Source: Lentzea tibetensis
GTDB lineage: Bacteria > Actinomycetota > Actinomycetes > Mycobacteriales > Pseudonocardiaceae
Reading direction: 5' to 3'
NCBI RefSeq assembly: GCF_007845675.1
Contig: NZ_VOBR01000036.1
Coordinates: forward strand, 22,343-86,342
Length of the DNA: 64,000 nucleotides
A model generated the notes under the pieces. That model ran no database searches. It was not told the DNA's origin and worked only from the letters and a program-made list of their open reading frames with translations. Shown piece by piece: positions 36,012 to 44,577 of the stretch. Position 1 is the first letter of the stretch; each line of letters begins with the position of its first letter. The position numbers were made by a program, and so were the translations under genes.

Positions 36012-37084
36012 GGCTTGCCCACCTTGGCCAGCACCTTCTGCATGGCGGTCTTGGCCTGCTCGCAGTCCAGGGTGTCGATGCGGATCTGCTGCGTCGCGGT
36101 CGAGGCTTCCTCGTCGGAGTGGTCCACCACGACCGTGGTGTCCGGATCCCATATCGCGTAGGCGGCGCACGAGTTGTGGCGGCCTTGGCTGAGCACGACC
36201 GTGCGGCCGTCCACAGTGGTCTCGCTCGCGCCCTGCACGCCCGCGCGGACCAGGCTGGACGGATCGTCCTTGATGCCGAAGGTCACACGGACCTCGTTGC
36301 GGCCGCCACCAGCGCTTTTGTTCTTGCCGTCCGCGGCGGGCGCCGCGGCGCCGATGGCGGTGCAGCTCGACGGGTTGACCGGGTCGAGACGGGCCTGCGG
36401 GCCGAGCGCGTCGAGCACCGCGGCCGCCGCACCACACGGGTCGACGGTCGCGAGCTTGAACTCCGGGCTCGTCTTGCCACCGCCGCGCTTGGGCAGTTCC
36501 TTCCAGATCGACCCGACCTTGGCGAGGTACTGCTTTACCACATCGCACGGTGTCTTGCCGCCCGCCGCGTCACCACTGGGCTTCGAGGTGGACAACTCGA
36601 TCGCGAACTTCTGCTGTTCGGCGGGTTGATCGGTGTCCAGCGGCCACCACGCCGAGCAACTGCCCGTGTCCAGCTCGCGGGTGAAGACGTCGATACCACC
36701 GATGTTCTCCGGCTTCGCCTCGTGCCGGTCGCGCGCGTCGAACTTGGCGCCCACCTCGATCCGCAGGTTCCAAGTCGACTCGAACTCCGACTTGTGCAAC
36801 TCGAGGGCGCACTCGTGGAACCCGCTGTCATCGGGCATGATCGCGTCGCCCTTGTCCCCGGTCACCTCGGTGGCGGCCTCGACCGAGTGCAACGCGCAGG
36901 CGTCGATCTGCCGGAACTTCGCGAACGCCTCCGCGTCCTTGCGCATCTCCTGCGGGATGGCCTGCTCGATCTGCGGCTTGCCCTGCTGCTCGCCGCCCGT
37001 GTCTTGCGGTGGCGAGGGATCCGGCGTGCAGGCCGCGAGAAACACGGCTGCGGCCAGTAGCCCGGTTGTCCACACTCGGTTCAT
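36008..37084 (-). CDS. Tandem DUF3558-like lipoprotein
   Basis: A 358-residue lipoprotein: signal TTGLLAAAVFLAACTPDPSP with lipobox LAAC. It appears to contain two DUF3558-like halves (DACALHSVEAATEVTGDKGD in the first, KLATVDPCGAAAAVLDALG in the second), each followed by a cysteine-bearing strand region (SCSAWWPLDTD, NSCAAYAIWDPD). The ATG at 37084 is preferred because upstream sequence lacks coding character. Coupled by overlap to the next lipoprotein gene. Confidence 0.72.
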   Translation of the reverse strand: MNRVWTTGLLAAAVFLAACTPDPSPPQDTGGEQQGKPQIEQAIPQEMRKDAEAFAKFRQIDACALHSVEAATEVTGDKGDAIMPDDSGFHECALELHKSEFESTWNLRIEVGAKFDARDRHEAKPENIGGIDVFTRELDTGSCSAWWPLDTDQPAEQQKFAIELSTSKPSGDAAGGKTPCDVVKQYLAKVGSIWKELPKRGGGKTSPEFKLATVDPCGAAAAVLDALGPQARLDPVNPSSCTAIGAAAPAADGKNKSAGGGRNEVRVTFGIKDDPSSLVRAGVQGASETTVDGRTVVLSQGRHNSCAAYAIWDPDTTVVVDHSDEEASTATQQIRIDTLDCEQAKTAMQKVLAKVGKP

Positions 37085-37186
37085 GTTCGTGAGCCCCCAA
37101 CCCGAACGGGATCTGCTTGGTAGGTAAGGAAAAGAGAAGTGGATGGCGGTGTCAGCCCGCCGCATGACGGCGGGCTGACCGTTTGA

Positions 37187-37450
37187 TCAGGTCCAGTTCC
37201 AGCACCAGGTGGCGAAGTCGCGTCCGCTCGCCTGGGCGTGCGACTGGACGGTGGAGTCAGTCCCGGTGCTGTGGCCGACGATGACCCCGTCGACGGTGTC
37301 GCCGGTGCTGTGTCGCTGAGTCTGTGATGCCGGCGTCTCGGACCGCGAGTGGATCTGCGCGGCCGCGGAACCGGAGATCACGGTCAGCGTGATCGCGCCA
37401 GCGACGGTGGCGCCGGCGAGCAAGCGAGTGAAGATCTTGGGAGCGTTCAA
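37187..37450 (-). CDS. Small secreted peptide
   Basis: An 87-residue protein with a TTG start and a GGAGAA site. Signal peptide LLAGATVAGAITLTVISGSA ending SAAAQ; the mature part is about 55 residues, Ser/Thr/Gly/Gln-rich, ending in an aromatic WCWNWT. No family recognised. It sits upstream of the three DUF3558-like genes on the same strand. Confidence 0.6.
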   Translation of the reverse strand: MNAPKIFTRLLAGATVAGAITLTVISGSAAAQIHSRSETPASQTQRHSTGDTVDGVIVGHSTGTDSTVQSHAQASGRDFATWCWNWT

Positions 37451-37555
37451 CGTTCGTTCTCCTTGTCATGTAACGGAAACTGAGATTCCCGGACGGGCAG
37501 CGCCGCCCATGGCAGTCCGCCTGGGGTTGCGGGCAGACGGTGCGGCCCTGGGAGA

Positions 37556-37576
37556 GTCAGTCCCTTAGGGACTGAC
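37556..37576. terminator. Near-perfect inverted repeat
   Basis: Arms gtcagtccct and agggactgac, 10 bases each with a 1-base spacer. It lies just after the coding end of the 38569 gene and ahead of the small secreted peptide gene, a terminator position. No T-tract. Confidence 0.45.
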
Positions 37577-37654
37577 GACTGTGGCCGGGCTAGTTGCCCG
37601 ACTGGATCGGGAACGACCTGGTTGACGTGGCAGCGGTGATCGAGATGACGGTGG

Positions 37655-38569
37655 TCACCCGGTATCTCTCGCCCTGGGCGTCATGGTCGCCACCGAACTG
37701 CGCGGCGCCGCGCACTGCCGGTTGCCACTCGGCGTCCGAGCGGCGTGTACAACCCCGGCTGCCAAGATCAACGAGTTCGGTTCCCGCATTCGCGGCTCGA
37801 TCCGGGTCAGCAACTCGTGCGCCTGCTGAGGTTCGAAGTCCCTTCCGAGCAACCAGACTTCCTGCGTGAGGTAGCCACACCGCCGGGATGAGTAGATCTC
37901 GCCGGTGCGCGGGATGAAACCGAGCCGCCACGGCCCGTCTCGGTCCGTCGGCTCCGCCCACGGCGAGTCGTCGTCGCCGTCGCGACGCCACCGCTCGCCG
38001 TAGACGTCCCCGTCGACGACCGAGATACCGCGATCACCGCGGCCGCGCCGCGTGTCGGTCGCCAGGAAGTTGTCCTCCGGGCCGAGCACCACCACGCTCG
38101 CGGGGACCTCGGGCGATCGCGCCCAGCCCTCGGCGGCCGCGCGCAGTACCCCGGAAGGCGGGTCGAGGCCGATCACGAAGTCGCGGAGCACGTGCTGCAG
38201 CGTCACGGTCTCGTCGAGCAGGATCGCCAGCTCGGCCTGCCGCGTGATGGCGGTGTCCAGCGCCGCGGTCGCCGCCCGGCGTTCTCGGCGGCCGGGCAGC
38301 CGTCCTCGGGTGGACGCGGCGGCGAGACGGGTCCGCTGTGCCGCGATCGCGGTTTCGGCGGGCATGAGTCTGCGGCGCACGTCCGCGGCGACCGCGCGCA
38401 GCAGGCCTTCCAGCCTGAGCAGGTCTGCGGCCGCGTCCACGCTCAGGCCGACGTCGCCCTGGTCGCGTATCCACCGCGCCATCGGTTCCGGTAGCGGGTC
38501 GGTGTGCGCCCCGAGTCGGAGCTCCGGCCCAGTCCTCGTGTGACGCCAGGTCGGGTGATGCGGTGACAT
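37655..38569 (-). CDS. Unknown cytoplasmic protein, C-terminus possibly frameshifted
   Basis: A 304-residue protein with a GGGGAGG site before the ATG. Residues 40-120 are helical (VDAAADLLRLEGLLRAVAAD, TAITRQAELAILLDETVTLQ), probably coiled coil; the rest is a mixed domain with SVVVLGPEDNFLATDTRRGR and LGFIPRTGEIYSSRRCGYLT. Near 37745 the neighbouring frame becomes more coding-like (EWQPAVRGAAQFGGDHDAQG, YRVTTVISITAATSTRSFP) and stops at 37592-37590, so the native protein may be about 20 residues longer with a different tail. Function unknown. Confidence 0.6.
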   Translation of the reverse strand: MSPHHPTWRHTRTGPELRLGAHTDPLPEPMARWIRDQGDVGLSVDAAADLLRLEGLLRAVAADVRRRLMPAETAIAAQRTRLAAASTRGRLPGRRERRAATAALDTAITRQAELAILLDETVTLQHVLRDFVIGLDPPSGVLRAAAEGWARSPEVPASVVVLGPEDNFLATDTRRGRGDRGISVVDGDVYGERWRRDGDDDSPWAEPTDRDGPWRLGFIPRTGEIYSSRRCGYLTQEVWLLGRDFEPQQAHELLTRIEPRMREPNSLILAAGVVHAARTPSGNRQCAAPRSSVATMTPRARDTG

Positions 38570-39100
38570 GCATGTCCTCCCCCGAGGATGTCGGGAGGCC
38601 GACCGGTGTGCCGGTGTGCTCTAGGGGGAGCACGGTCGTCAGCGCACGGCACGCCGGTCGGCGTCTCCTGCACAAGGCCAGCAGTGGACGTGCCGGCCGG
38701 AGGCTGGACGACCTGATCCCTCCCAGGCCCGGCCGTCCAGCCGTACCTCGTGCTCACCCGGTTGCGGGCACGAGGCCATGACACACGGGTCGGCGGCGGT
38801 CGTGGTCGGGACACGAGCGCCGCCGGCCCGTCCGCATGGACTGGGGCCGTCGACGGGCCGTGCGAACGCTCATTCCGCTGCCTTTCTCGTGCTCGTCGTT
38901 GCCAAACCTCGCGAGTCCCGCGGCCTTGGTCGACATTTCAGGAATTGGCCCAGCAAAGCCAGAGGCTCAGGGGTTTGATTCCGGCACGAGACCCTCCGAT
39001 CCCGGGCCGACGACAGCAACCATAAGGCAAACGACGGTGATGTCAACTTAGAACGAATGGTTTGAGCTACCTATTTCTCGGGTGACGGTGAAATGCGGGA

Positions 39101-39389
39101 TACCCCGTAGCTGCAAACAGGCGACCCCGTATCAGCTGGGTGAACGCGCCTATCACTAGGGGCCTCCGCTGCTCGGAACGGGGTATTCCGTACCTATTGC
39201 GAAATGTCGCATGCCCTGTCGAGGTCCATTCGGATGCAAACGTGAGTGGTGTCAATTGTCGGTCCTAGCGGTATCTATCTGCGCTAATCACCTCTCTGGA
39301 GCGTGCCCGGCTATGTCGTGTCGAGCCAAGGGGTGAGTACGGGCTCTACGGGAAACCCCGTAGTGGGCTGGCCGTCGACGACTACGGGG
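39101..39389. repeat. Cluster of ACCCCGTA / TACGGGG sites
   Basis: Five copies of the ccccgta core occur on either strand at 39101-39110 (taccccgtag), 39124-39132 (accccgtat), 39178-39186 (acggggtat), 39355-39363 (accccgtag, forming an inverted repeat with ctacggg at 39346) and 39382-39389 (ctacgggg). The spacing is irregular. Candidate multi-site operator or iteron-like origin. Confidence 0.5.
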
Positions 39390-39874
39390 ATTCGCGAAAG
39401 ATGCGGGGGAGGGAGCCGCAGCGATTCTGACGTGGTTGAAACCGGAACGTGCGCAGAACGGCTCCACACCGCGGCACGCCGCAACGGCCTCGAGGAAACT
39501 GCGTGCCAGCGTCGACAAGTCAGCTGTTCAGCGACCATGACTGGGACACCGCGCTCGCCGTCGGTGACGCGCCGTGTGAACAGGCGTCGGTCCGTGTCAC
39601 ACGACTGCCCACGCTGGCCGAACGGCTGGACCTGCACCGCGCGGCCCAAGCCGGATGTCCTTCGGCCGCGGCGCGCACCACCGCCTGGGCGCGCGACTCG
39701 GTCGCATCGAAGCCGAGATCGCGCTGACCGAACTCACCGCGCGATCCCCGCCCGCCCGCCCGGCTCGCCGTCGATCCGGCCGAACCGTGTTACCAGCCAG
39801 CGTCATCACGAACAGCCTGCGAGTCGCGCGTCACACTGGACCCGTGGGGATGACGGCGAAGCCCGTTGGCTCCC

Positions 39875-39924
39875 AGGGCAGGGCAGGGCAGGGCAGGGCA
39901 GGGCAGGGCAGGGCAGGGCAGGGC
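39875..39924. repeat. Ten tandem copies of AGGGC
   Basis: Exact 5-base tandem repeat (agggc x10) in non-coding DNA. A simple-sequence tract prone to length change by slippage. No gene crosses it convincingly. Confidence 0.9.
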
Positions 39925-40056
39925 CTGCGGCTGAGCACCTCGTCGAACGAACATGGGCGATGGCGACCCCGCGCCGGGAGACCGTCGCTTGTCGGGTTCG
40001 TGTCCTCGGTTCGTCACGAGCTCGGTCGGCTACCCGAAGCTGACGTCTGCTGCGGG

Positions 40057-42486
40057 CTAGCCGACGGTCGTGCGGTGCTGCTCGCGTACCCAGGTGGCGA
40101 CGTGCACGCGGGAATTGAGCTTGAGCCTCTTGTGGATGTTGGTCACGTGCGTCTCGACCGTGCGGGCCGAGATCCGCAGGATCGTGGCGATCTCCTGGTT
40201 GGACTTGCCCGCTGCGATCAACTCGGCGACCTGGTACTCCCGGTCGGAGAGATCTCCTGGCGGCCGGGTGTGTGCCGTTGTCGTGCGCTGGCGCGGCAGC
40301 GTGAGGCTGTGTGCGAGGGCCAGGGCGTCGGGCGTGCACAGGGCTTCGCCCTCGGCGATCGCGGTCTCGAACTCGTTGTCCCCGATCTCACCGCGGCACA
40401 CGAACTGGATCTGCTCCTGCACACGTCGGAACGCCTGCAGGCCGTGCACGGTGGCGTGCGCGGCGGCCTGCATTCGGTTCGCCACGCCGAACAACGTGCC
40501 CGCGAGCCGGTGCTCGCCGCGGTTGGCGGCGATCAGGGCGAGCAGCCACGAGGTCCAGGCGAGGCCCCAGTTGTCGTCCATCTCGTGCTGGATCCGAAGT
40601 GCCTGGTGAGCCAGGCGCAGTGCTTCGGTGAGGTCGCCGTGGAGCAGCTGTGTGAGTCCGCTGGCCCATAGTGCCCACGAGATGCACCACTGCGCACCGG
40701 CGGTGTTCGCGGAGTCCAACGCGCGTGCGGACGCGGCGAGCGCGGTGTCCGCATCGCCCAGGAACGCGGTGGCGAACGCCGCGAACAGCGTCGTCATGTG
40801 CGCGTCGCCGTGCTGGCCCGCGGCGCGGAAGGCGCCTTCCGCGCGCGCGAACAGCGACAGGCACTCGCTCGCGCGCCGTGGGTCGGGTTCGGCCATCAGC
40901 AGTCGGGTGCCGGAGGCGAACAGCACGAGGCCGTTGGTGTCGTGGCAGCCAAGGGCCCGCGCGCCGTTCTCCGCGCGGGCGAGCAGCGGCGTGGCCACTT
41001 CGGCGTGCCCTTGGGTCAGCGCGATCCAGGCCCGCAGCGCCAGCGCGGCGACCTGCAGGGGCCCGATCGAGCTGGCGGGATCGTCCATGCCGAGGGCGAG
41101 CATGCGGTGCGCTTCGTTGATCAGACCGGCGTGGTAGTGGAACCGGGTCCGCGTCGCGTTGACCGCCAATTCCAGACCGCGCTCGCGCTGCTCCGTCGCA
41201 ACGAAGTGCTCTTGGGCAGCACGCAGGTTCGCGAGTTCGGTGCGCATCCGCCTGATCCACACGACCTCGTCGGGGCCGAGCCATTGCTGGGCGCCTTGCT
41301 CGACAAGCGCGGCGTAGTAGTCGGCGTGGGCCTGACGAGCGGTGTGTTCGGTGCCGGCCTTGGCGAGCAGTTCATGCCCGTACTGCCGGATGATCTCCAG
41401 CATGCGATAGCGGGTACGGCCGTTGAGCTTCTCGACCTCCAGCAGCGATGTGCGGACCAGGCGAGTGAGCAGGTCGAAGACATCATCGGGCGCGATCTCG
41501 TGCCGTGCACAGATGGTGCGGGCGGCATCGAGGTCGAACCCGCCCTCGAACACCGAGATCACCGACCAGGTCAGCTGCTCAGTGCTGGTGAGCAACCGGT
41601 AACTCCAGTCCAGGGTGCCGTGCAGGGTGCGGTGGTGCCGCTGCTCGGATGGGCCGTCGACGAGCAGCCGCAACAGGTTGTGCCGCACGTGGTGCTGCTC
41701 GACGAGTTCGGTCAGGGTGAGCACGTCGAGCTTGGCCGCGGCGAGCTCAATGGCTAGCGGAATGCCGTCGAGCAGCCGGCACAACTCGGCGGCCTTCGGA
41801 TCGCACAGGTCGATCGGCGCGCCCGCGGCCGTGGCTCGGTCGCCCAGCAGCCGCACCGCTTCGTGCGGCTCGTCGTCGTTGCTGTCGCAGGTTTCGGTGA
41901 CACCGGCGCACAGCGGCGGCACGGTGAGCAGGTGTTCACCGGGCACGCCCAACCTGGCGCGACTGGTCGCGATGACCCGAACCCCAGGTGCTTCGGCGAG
42001 CACGTCCCGGAGCAGGCTCGGCAGGGGACCCTCGGCTGGTTCCGCGTCGACCAGGTGCTCGCAGTTGTCGAGCAGGAGCAGCAGCCGCGCATGCCGCACA
42101 CGCTCGATCAGTCGATCGCGCATCGGCGCCGTGGAGTTGTCCAGAACGCCCAGCGCTTCAGCGATCGTCGACGCGAGCCGGTCACCGCTCCTGACTTCGC
42201 TGAGCTTGACCACGACGACACCGTGCTCGAACTGCGACGCCGATGACTCGGTGCGCAGCTCGTGCGCGAGCCGATACAGCAGCCGTGTCTTACCCACCCC
42301 ACCCGTGCCGATGAGGGTGATCATCCGTGCGGTGCCGTGCAGATCCTTGGCGTCCCGCAAGAGCCGAGATCTCCCGATGAAGCTGGTCACCTCGGCCGGT
42401 GCGCCACCGCTCTCCGGGCACAGCGGACGATCCGCCTGCGTGCCCTCTGGCTGGTCCTCGCTTGAGGACGAGTTTCTTCCTGTCAT
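40057..42486 (-). CDS. Large ATPase-TPR LuxR-family regulator
   Basis: An 809-residue transcription regulator. An N-terminal P-loop ATPase (Walker A GTGGVGKT at residues 60-67; arginine-region VIATSRARLGVPGEH; GIPLAIELAAAKL) is followed by helical TPR-like repeats and a C-terminal LuxR helix-turn-helix (DLSDREYQVAELIAAGKSNQ, SARTVETHVTNIHKRLKL). GGGGGG precedes the ATG. It diverges from the P450 gene, with two TCCGTG-N4-CACGGA inverted repeats between, so it probably controls the P450 and perhaps itself. A paralogue is encoded on the other side of the P450 unit. Confidence 0.88.
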   Translation of the reverse strand: MTGRNSSSSEDQPEGTQADRPLCPESGGAPAEVTSFIGRSRLLRDAKDLHGTARMITLIGTGGVGKTRLLYRLAHELRTESSASQFEHGVVVVKLSEVRSGDRLASTIAEALGVLDNSTAPMRDRLIERVRHARLLLLLDNCEHLVDAEPAEGPLPSLLRDVLAEAPGVRVIATSRARLGVPGEHLLTVPPLCAGVTETCDSNDDEPHEAVRLLGDRATAAGAPIDLCDPKAAELCRLLDGIPLAIELAAAKLDVLTLTELVEQHHVRHNLLRLLVDGPSEQRHHRTLHGTLDWSYRLLTSTEQLTWSVISVFEGGFDLDAARTICARHEIAPDDVFDLLTRLVRTSLLEVEKLNGRTRYRMLEIIRQYGHELLAKAGTEHTARQAHADYYAALVEQGAQQWLGPDEVVWIRRMRTELANLRAAQEHFVATEQRERGLELAVNATRTRFHYHAGLINEAHRMLALGMDDPASSIGPLQVAALALRAWIALTQGHAEVATPLLARAENGARALGCHDTNGLVLFASGTRLLMAEPDPRRASECLSLFARAEGAFRAAGQHGDAHMTTLFAAFATAFLGDADTALAASARALDSANTAGAQWCISWALWASGLTQLLHGDLTEALRLAHQALRIQHEMDDNWGLAWTSWLLALIAANRGEHRLAGTLFGVANRMQAAAHATVHGLQAFRRVQEQIQFVCRGEIGDNEFETAIAEGEALCTPDALALAHSLTLPRQRTTTAHTRPPGDLSDREYQVAELIAAGKSNQEIATILRISARTVETHVTNIHKRLKLNSRVHVATWVREQHRTTVG

Positions 42487-42641
42487 CGTTCCCCCCTGCC
42501 AACGTGCGTTGAAGCATCTGTGATCGGTGGTGCGCTGGCCTCCCAGCAGGCGTTTCGCCCGCACGGGTCCCCCAGGCCCTCGCACCACTGCGTCCTAATG
42601 GGACGATCGGCAGATTGTCCCGATGTCCGTGCACGAAGGCG

Positions 42642-42657
42642 TCCGTGTGACCACGGA
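42642..42657. promoter_or_regulatory. Inverted repeat TCCGTG-N4-CACGGA, copy 1
   Basis: Perfect 6-base arms with a 4-base spacer (tgac), in the divergent LuxR/P450 promoter region. A related tccgtgcacga half-overlap lies at 42626-42636. Candidate binding site for the adjacent LuxR regulator. Confidence 0.45.
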
Positions 42658-42787
42658 TCTCGCCGCCGAACCGCCGGTGCACACACGCAACAGCAGCGCA
42701 AACGGCTGGTTGCCGTGCCTTTCGGGGTGATACAGGAAGTGCTGACGACCTTCACCGTCCAGTGCCACCTCCGTGGTGGAAGGGCAG

Positions 42788-42805
42788 ATCCGTGGAAACA
42801 CGGAT
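42788..42805. promoter_or_regulatory. Inverted repeat ATCCGTG-N4-CACGGAT, copy 2
   Basis: Perfect 7-base arms with a 4-base spacer (gaaa), 88 bases before the P450 start. Same core as the copy at 42642, which strengthens the operator interpretation. Confidence 0.5.
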
Positions 42806-42892
42806 GCGGCCCGCAGTGCTCACCCAGCACAGTCGCATCATCAGCGCTCACCGCGTTCGCGCGACCGACACCAGAGCCAAGAACGGGGCCTC

Positions 42893-44107
42893 ATGCTGTC
42901 CATGTCCACCCAGCACCTCATCGGTGGCGAGCTGCGCGGCAGTGAGCACCACCACGCCGAGGACGAGGCACGTGCGGCGTGCCCGGTGCACCAGGCACGA
43001 ATGCCCAACGGGATCGAACTGACCGTCGTCACCGCCGGCTTGGAGCAGGCCCGCCAGGTCCTGAGCGACGACCGGCTATCCAAGGACAGCGGCAGCATCA
43101 ACGCCGAGCAGGTCCGGCAACTGGAGGCGCTCGGTCTCCCGCCGGGCGTGTCCGTGATGTTCGGCCAGTCCATGCTGTTCAGCGACGATCCGCAGCACCG
43201 GCGGCTGCGTAAACTGGCCGGGCTCACCTTCGGCACGCGGCGCGTGCAGCAACTGCGGCCGCACATCGAGCGACTCACCCGCGACCTGATCGACACGCTG
43301 CCCACCGGCGTCCCGGTCGACCTGATCACGGCGCTGGCGGTGCCGCTGCCGCTGCAGGTGATCTGCGAGCTGCTTGGCATTCCCGAACGGGACTGGCCCG
43401 CCCTGCGCGAGTGGACCGAGGATCTGATGACCGAGGACCGTGAGCTCACGCTGCCGGCCAGCCGCGCGATCGGCGCCTACTTCCAACACCAGCTGCTGCC
43501 CGCCAAGCGGGAGAACCCCGACGACCGACTGCTGTCCGCGCTGGTCGTGGCTAGCGCGGACGGCGACACGCTCAGTGCCGACGAGCTGCTGGCGATGTCG
43601 GTGCTGCTGGTCACCGCCGGCCACGAGAGTACGACCAACCTCATCGGCAACGTGGTGTACGAGCTGTTGCGCCGTGATCTGTGGGGCGCGGTCGCCGCCG
43701 ACACCGGTCTGGTGGACAAGGCGATCGAGGAGACGCTGAGGTGGGATCCGCCGGTGCGCAACACACCGCACCGCATCGCCCGCGAGGATCTCGAGATCGG
43801 TGGCCGCACCGTGCCCGAAGGGTCGCTGCTGGTGGTCAACCTCGGCGCGCCCAGCCGCTGCCCGGCCACAGTGGACCAGCCCGACGAGTTCTTGCTGACC
43901 CGCGACGAATCGCCACACGTCACCTTCGGGCACGGGATCCACTTCTGCCTCGGCGCGCACCTCGCGCGGGTGGAAACCCAGATCGTCCTGCGTCAGCTCG
44001 TGCAGCGGTTCCCGCACGCGCGCCTGGTCACTAACGAGGCACCGGCCCGTCGCCCGTCCGCGATCATGAGCGGCTACGAGTATGTGCACGTCGTCTGGGA
44101 ATCGTGA
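42893..44107 (+). CDS. Cytochrome P450
   Basis: A 404-residue bacterial class I P450, a haem monooxygenase needing ferredoxin and reductase encoded elsewhere. All signatures are present: I-helix AGHESTT (residues 242-248), the ETLR of the K helix near residue 281, and the haem-binding FGHGIHFCLG with Cys352 as haem ligand. The N-terminus (MLSMSTQHLIGGELRGSEHH) includes an MST start 3 codons in. The substrate is unknown; soluble actinomycete P450s of this type usually oxidise secondary metabolites or xenobiotics. The gene is coupled to a small downstream gene and flanked by LuxR regulators. Confidence 0.93.
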   Translation: MLSMSTQHLIGGELRGSEHHHAEDEARAACPVHQARMPNGIELTVVTAGLEQARQVLSDDRLSKDSGSINAEQVRQLEALGLPPGVSVMFGQSMLFSDDPQHRRLRKLAGLTFGTRRVQQLRPHIERLTRDLIDTLPTGVPVDLITALAVPLPLQVICELLGIPERDWPALREWTEDLMTEDRELTLPASRAIGAYFQHQLLPAKRENPDDRLLSALVVASADGDTLSADELLAMSVLLVTAGHESTTNLIGNVVYELLRRDLWGAVAADTGLVDKAIEETLRWDPPVRNTPHRIAREDLEIGGRTVPEGSLLVVNLGAPSRCPATVDQPDEFLLTRDESPHVTFGHGIHFCLGAHLARVETQIVLRQLVQRFPHARLVTNEAPARRPSAIMSGYEYVHVVWES

Positions 44108-44511
44108 ACACCCTCGGCGAGGGCTTCCACGGCGGGATGTCCGCCAGGGGCGAGACGATAGTGGGGCGCCCTGGCACGATGCCTGGTGTGGACGGCATCG
44201 GGACACCGCATCACCGGCGGATCGCCGCCGAGCTCTGCGTCGGGTTCGCACCGCACGACAAGGCCGCGCTCGCGCGGATGAGCGGTGATGACCTCACCGC
44301 TCAGTGCGAGGCGCGCGCTGCGCTGTTCCGGTACGTCTACGCCCTGCTCGAACAGGCCAAGGCCGACGGGCTGGAGTCGGCGAACAACCCGAGGCTCTCC
44401 GCGGTCGCCGGGATGTGGGATCTGATCAACGAGTTGCTTGTCAACGCCGAGAACGCCAAGTTGCTGGCGAACGAGAACGCTGGCAGCGGCGACTCGGAGT
44501 CGGCTGGCTAG
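44104..44511 (+). CDS. Small helical protein coupled to the P450
   Basis: A 135-residue protein whose GTG start overlaps the P450 stop (GTGA). The N-terminal 35 residues have poor character; the rest is helical (HHRRIAAELCVGFAPHDKAA, RYVYALLEQAKADGLESANN, MWDLINELLVNAENAKLLAN). No domain recognised. The overlap suggests joint translation with the P450, so it could be a partner or regulator; a later internal start cannot be excluded. Confidence 0.6.
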   Translation: MNTLGEGFHGGMSARGETIVGRPGTMPGVDGIGTPHHRRIAAELCVGFAPHDKAALARMSGDDLTAQCEARAALFRYVYALLEQAKADGLESANNPRLSAVAGMWDLINELLVNAENAKLLANENAGSGDSESAG

Positions 44512-44577
44512 GTGCGGCACCGCCTCGCATAGCTCAACAGCAACGTCCACCTTTGAGTACGGTCGAGGATCGGGCGC

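Larger units (their letters stand above)
38570..40056. other. Gene-poor region with repeats
   Basis: About 1.5 kb without a supportable gene. It contains the CCCCGTA-type repeat cluster (39101-39389) inside a relatively AT-rich 300-base stretch and the ten-copy AGGGC run (39875-39924). Open frames exist on both strands but lack ribosome sites and consistent codon bias. It lies upstream of the minus-strand operon starting at 38569 and downstream of the LuxR gene. Confidence 0.45.

Noticed and set aside
39875-39924. AGGGC tandem run as a CRISPR or coding repeat
   Set aside because: Units are only 5 bases with no spacers, and the frames crossing it lack ribosome sites and codon bias; it is a simple-sequence repeat.
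42893-44107. The P450 as a lasso tailoring enzyme
   Set aside because: It is over 10 kb from the lasso operon, with its own regulators and many unrelated genes between.
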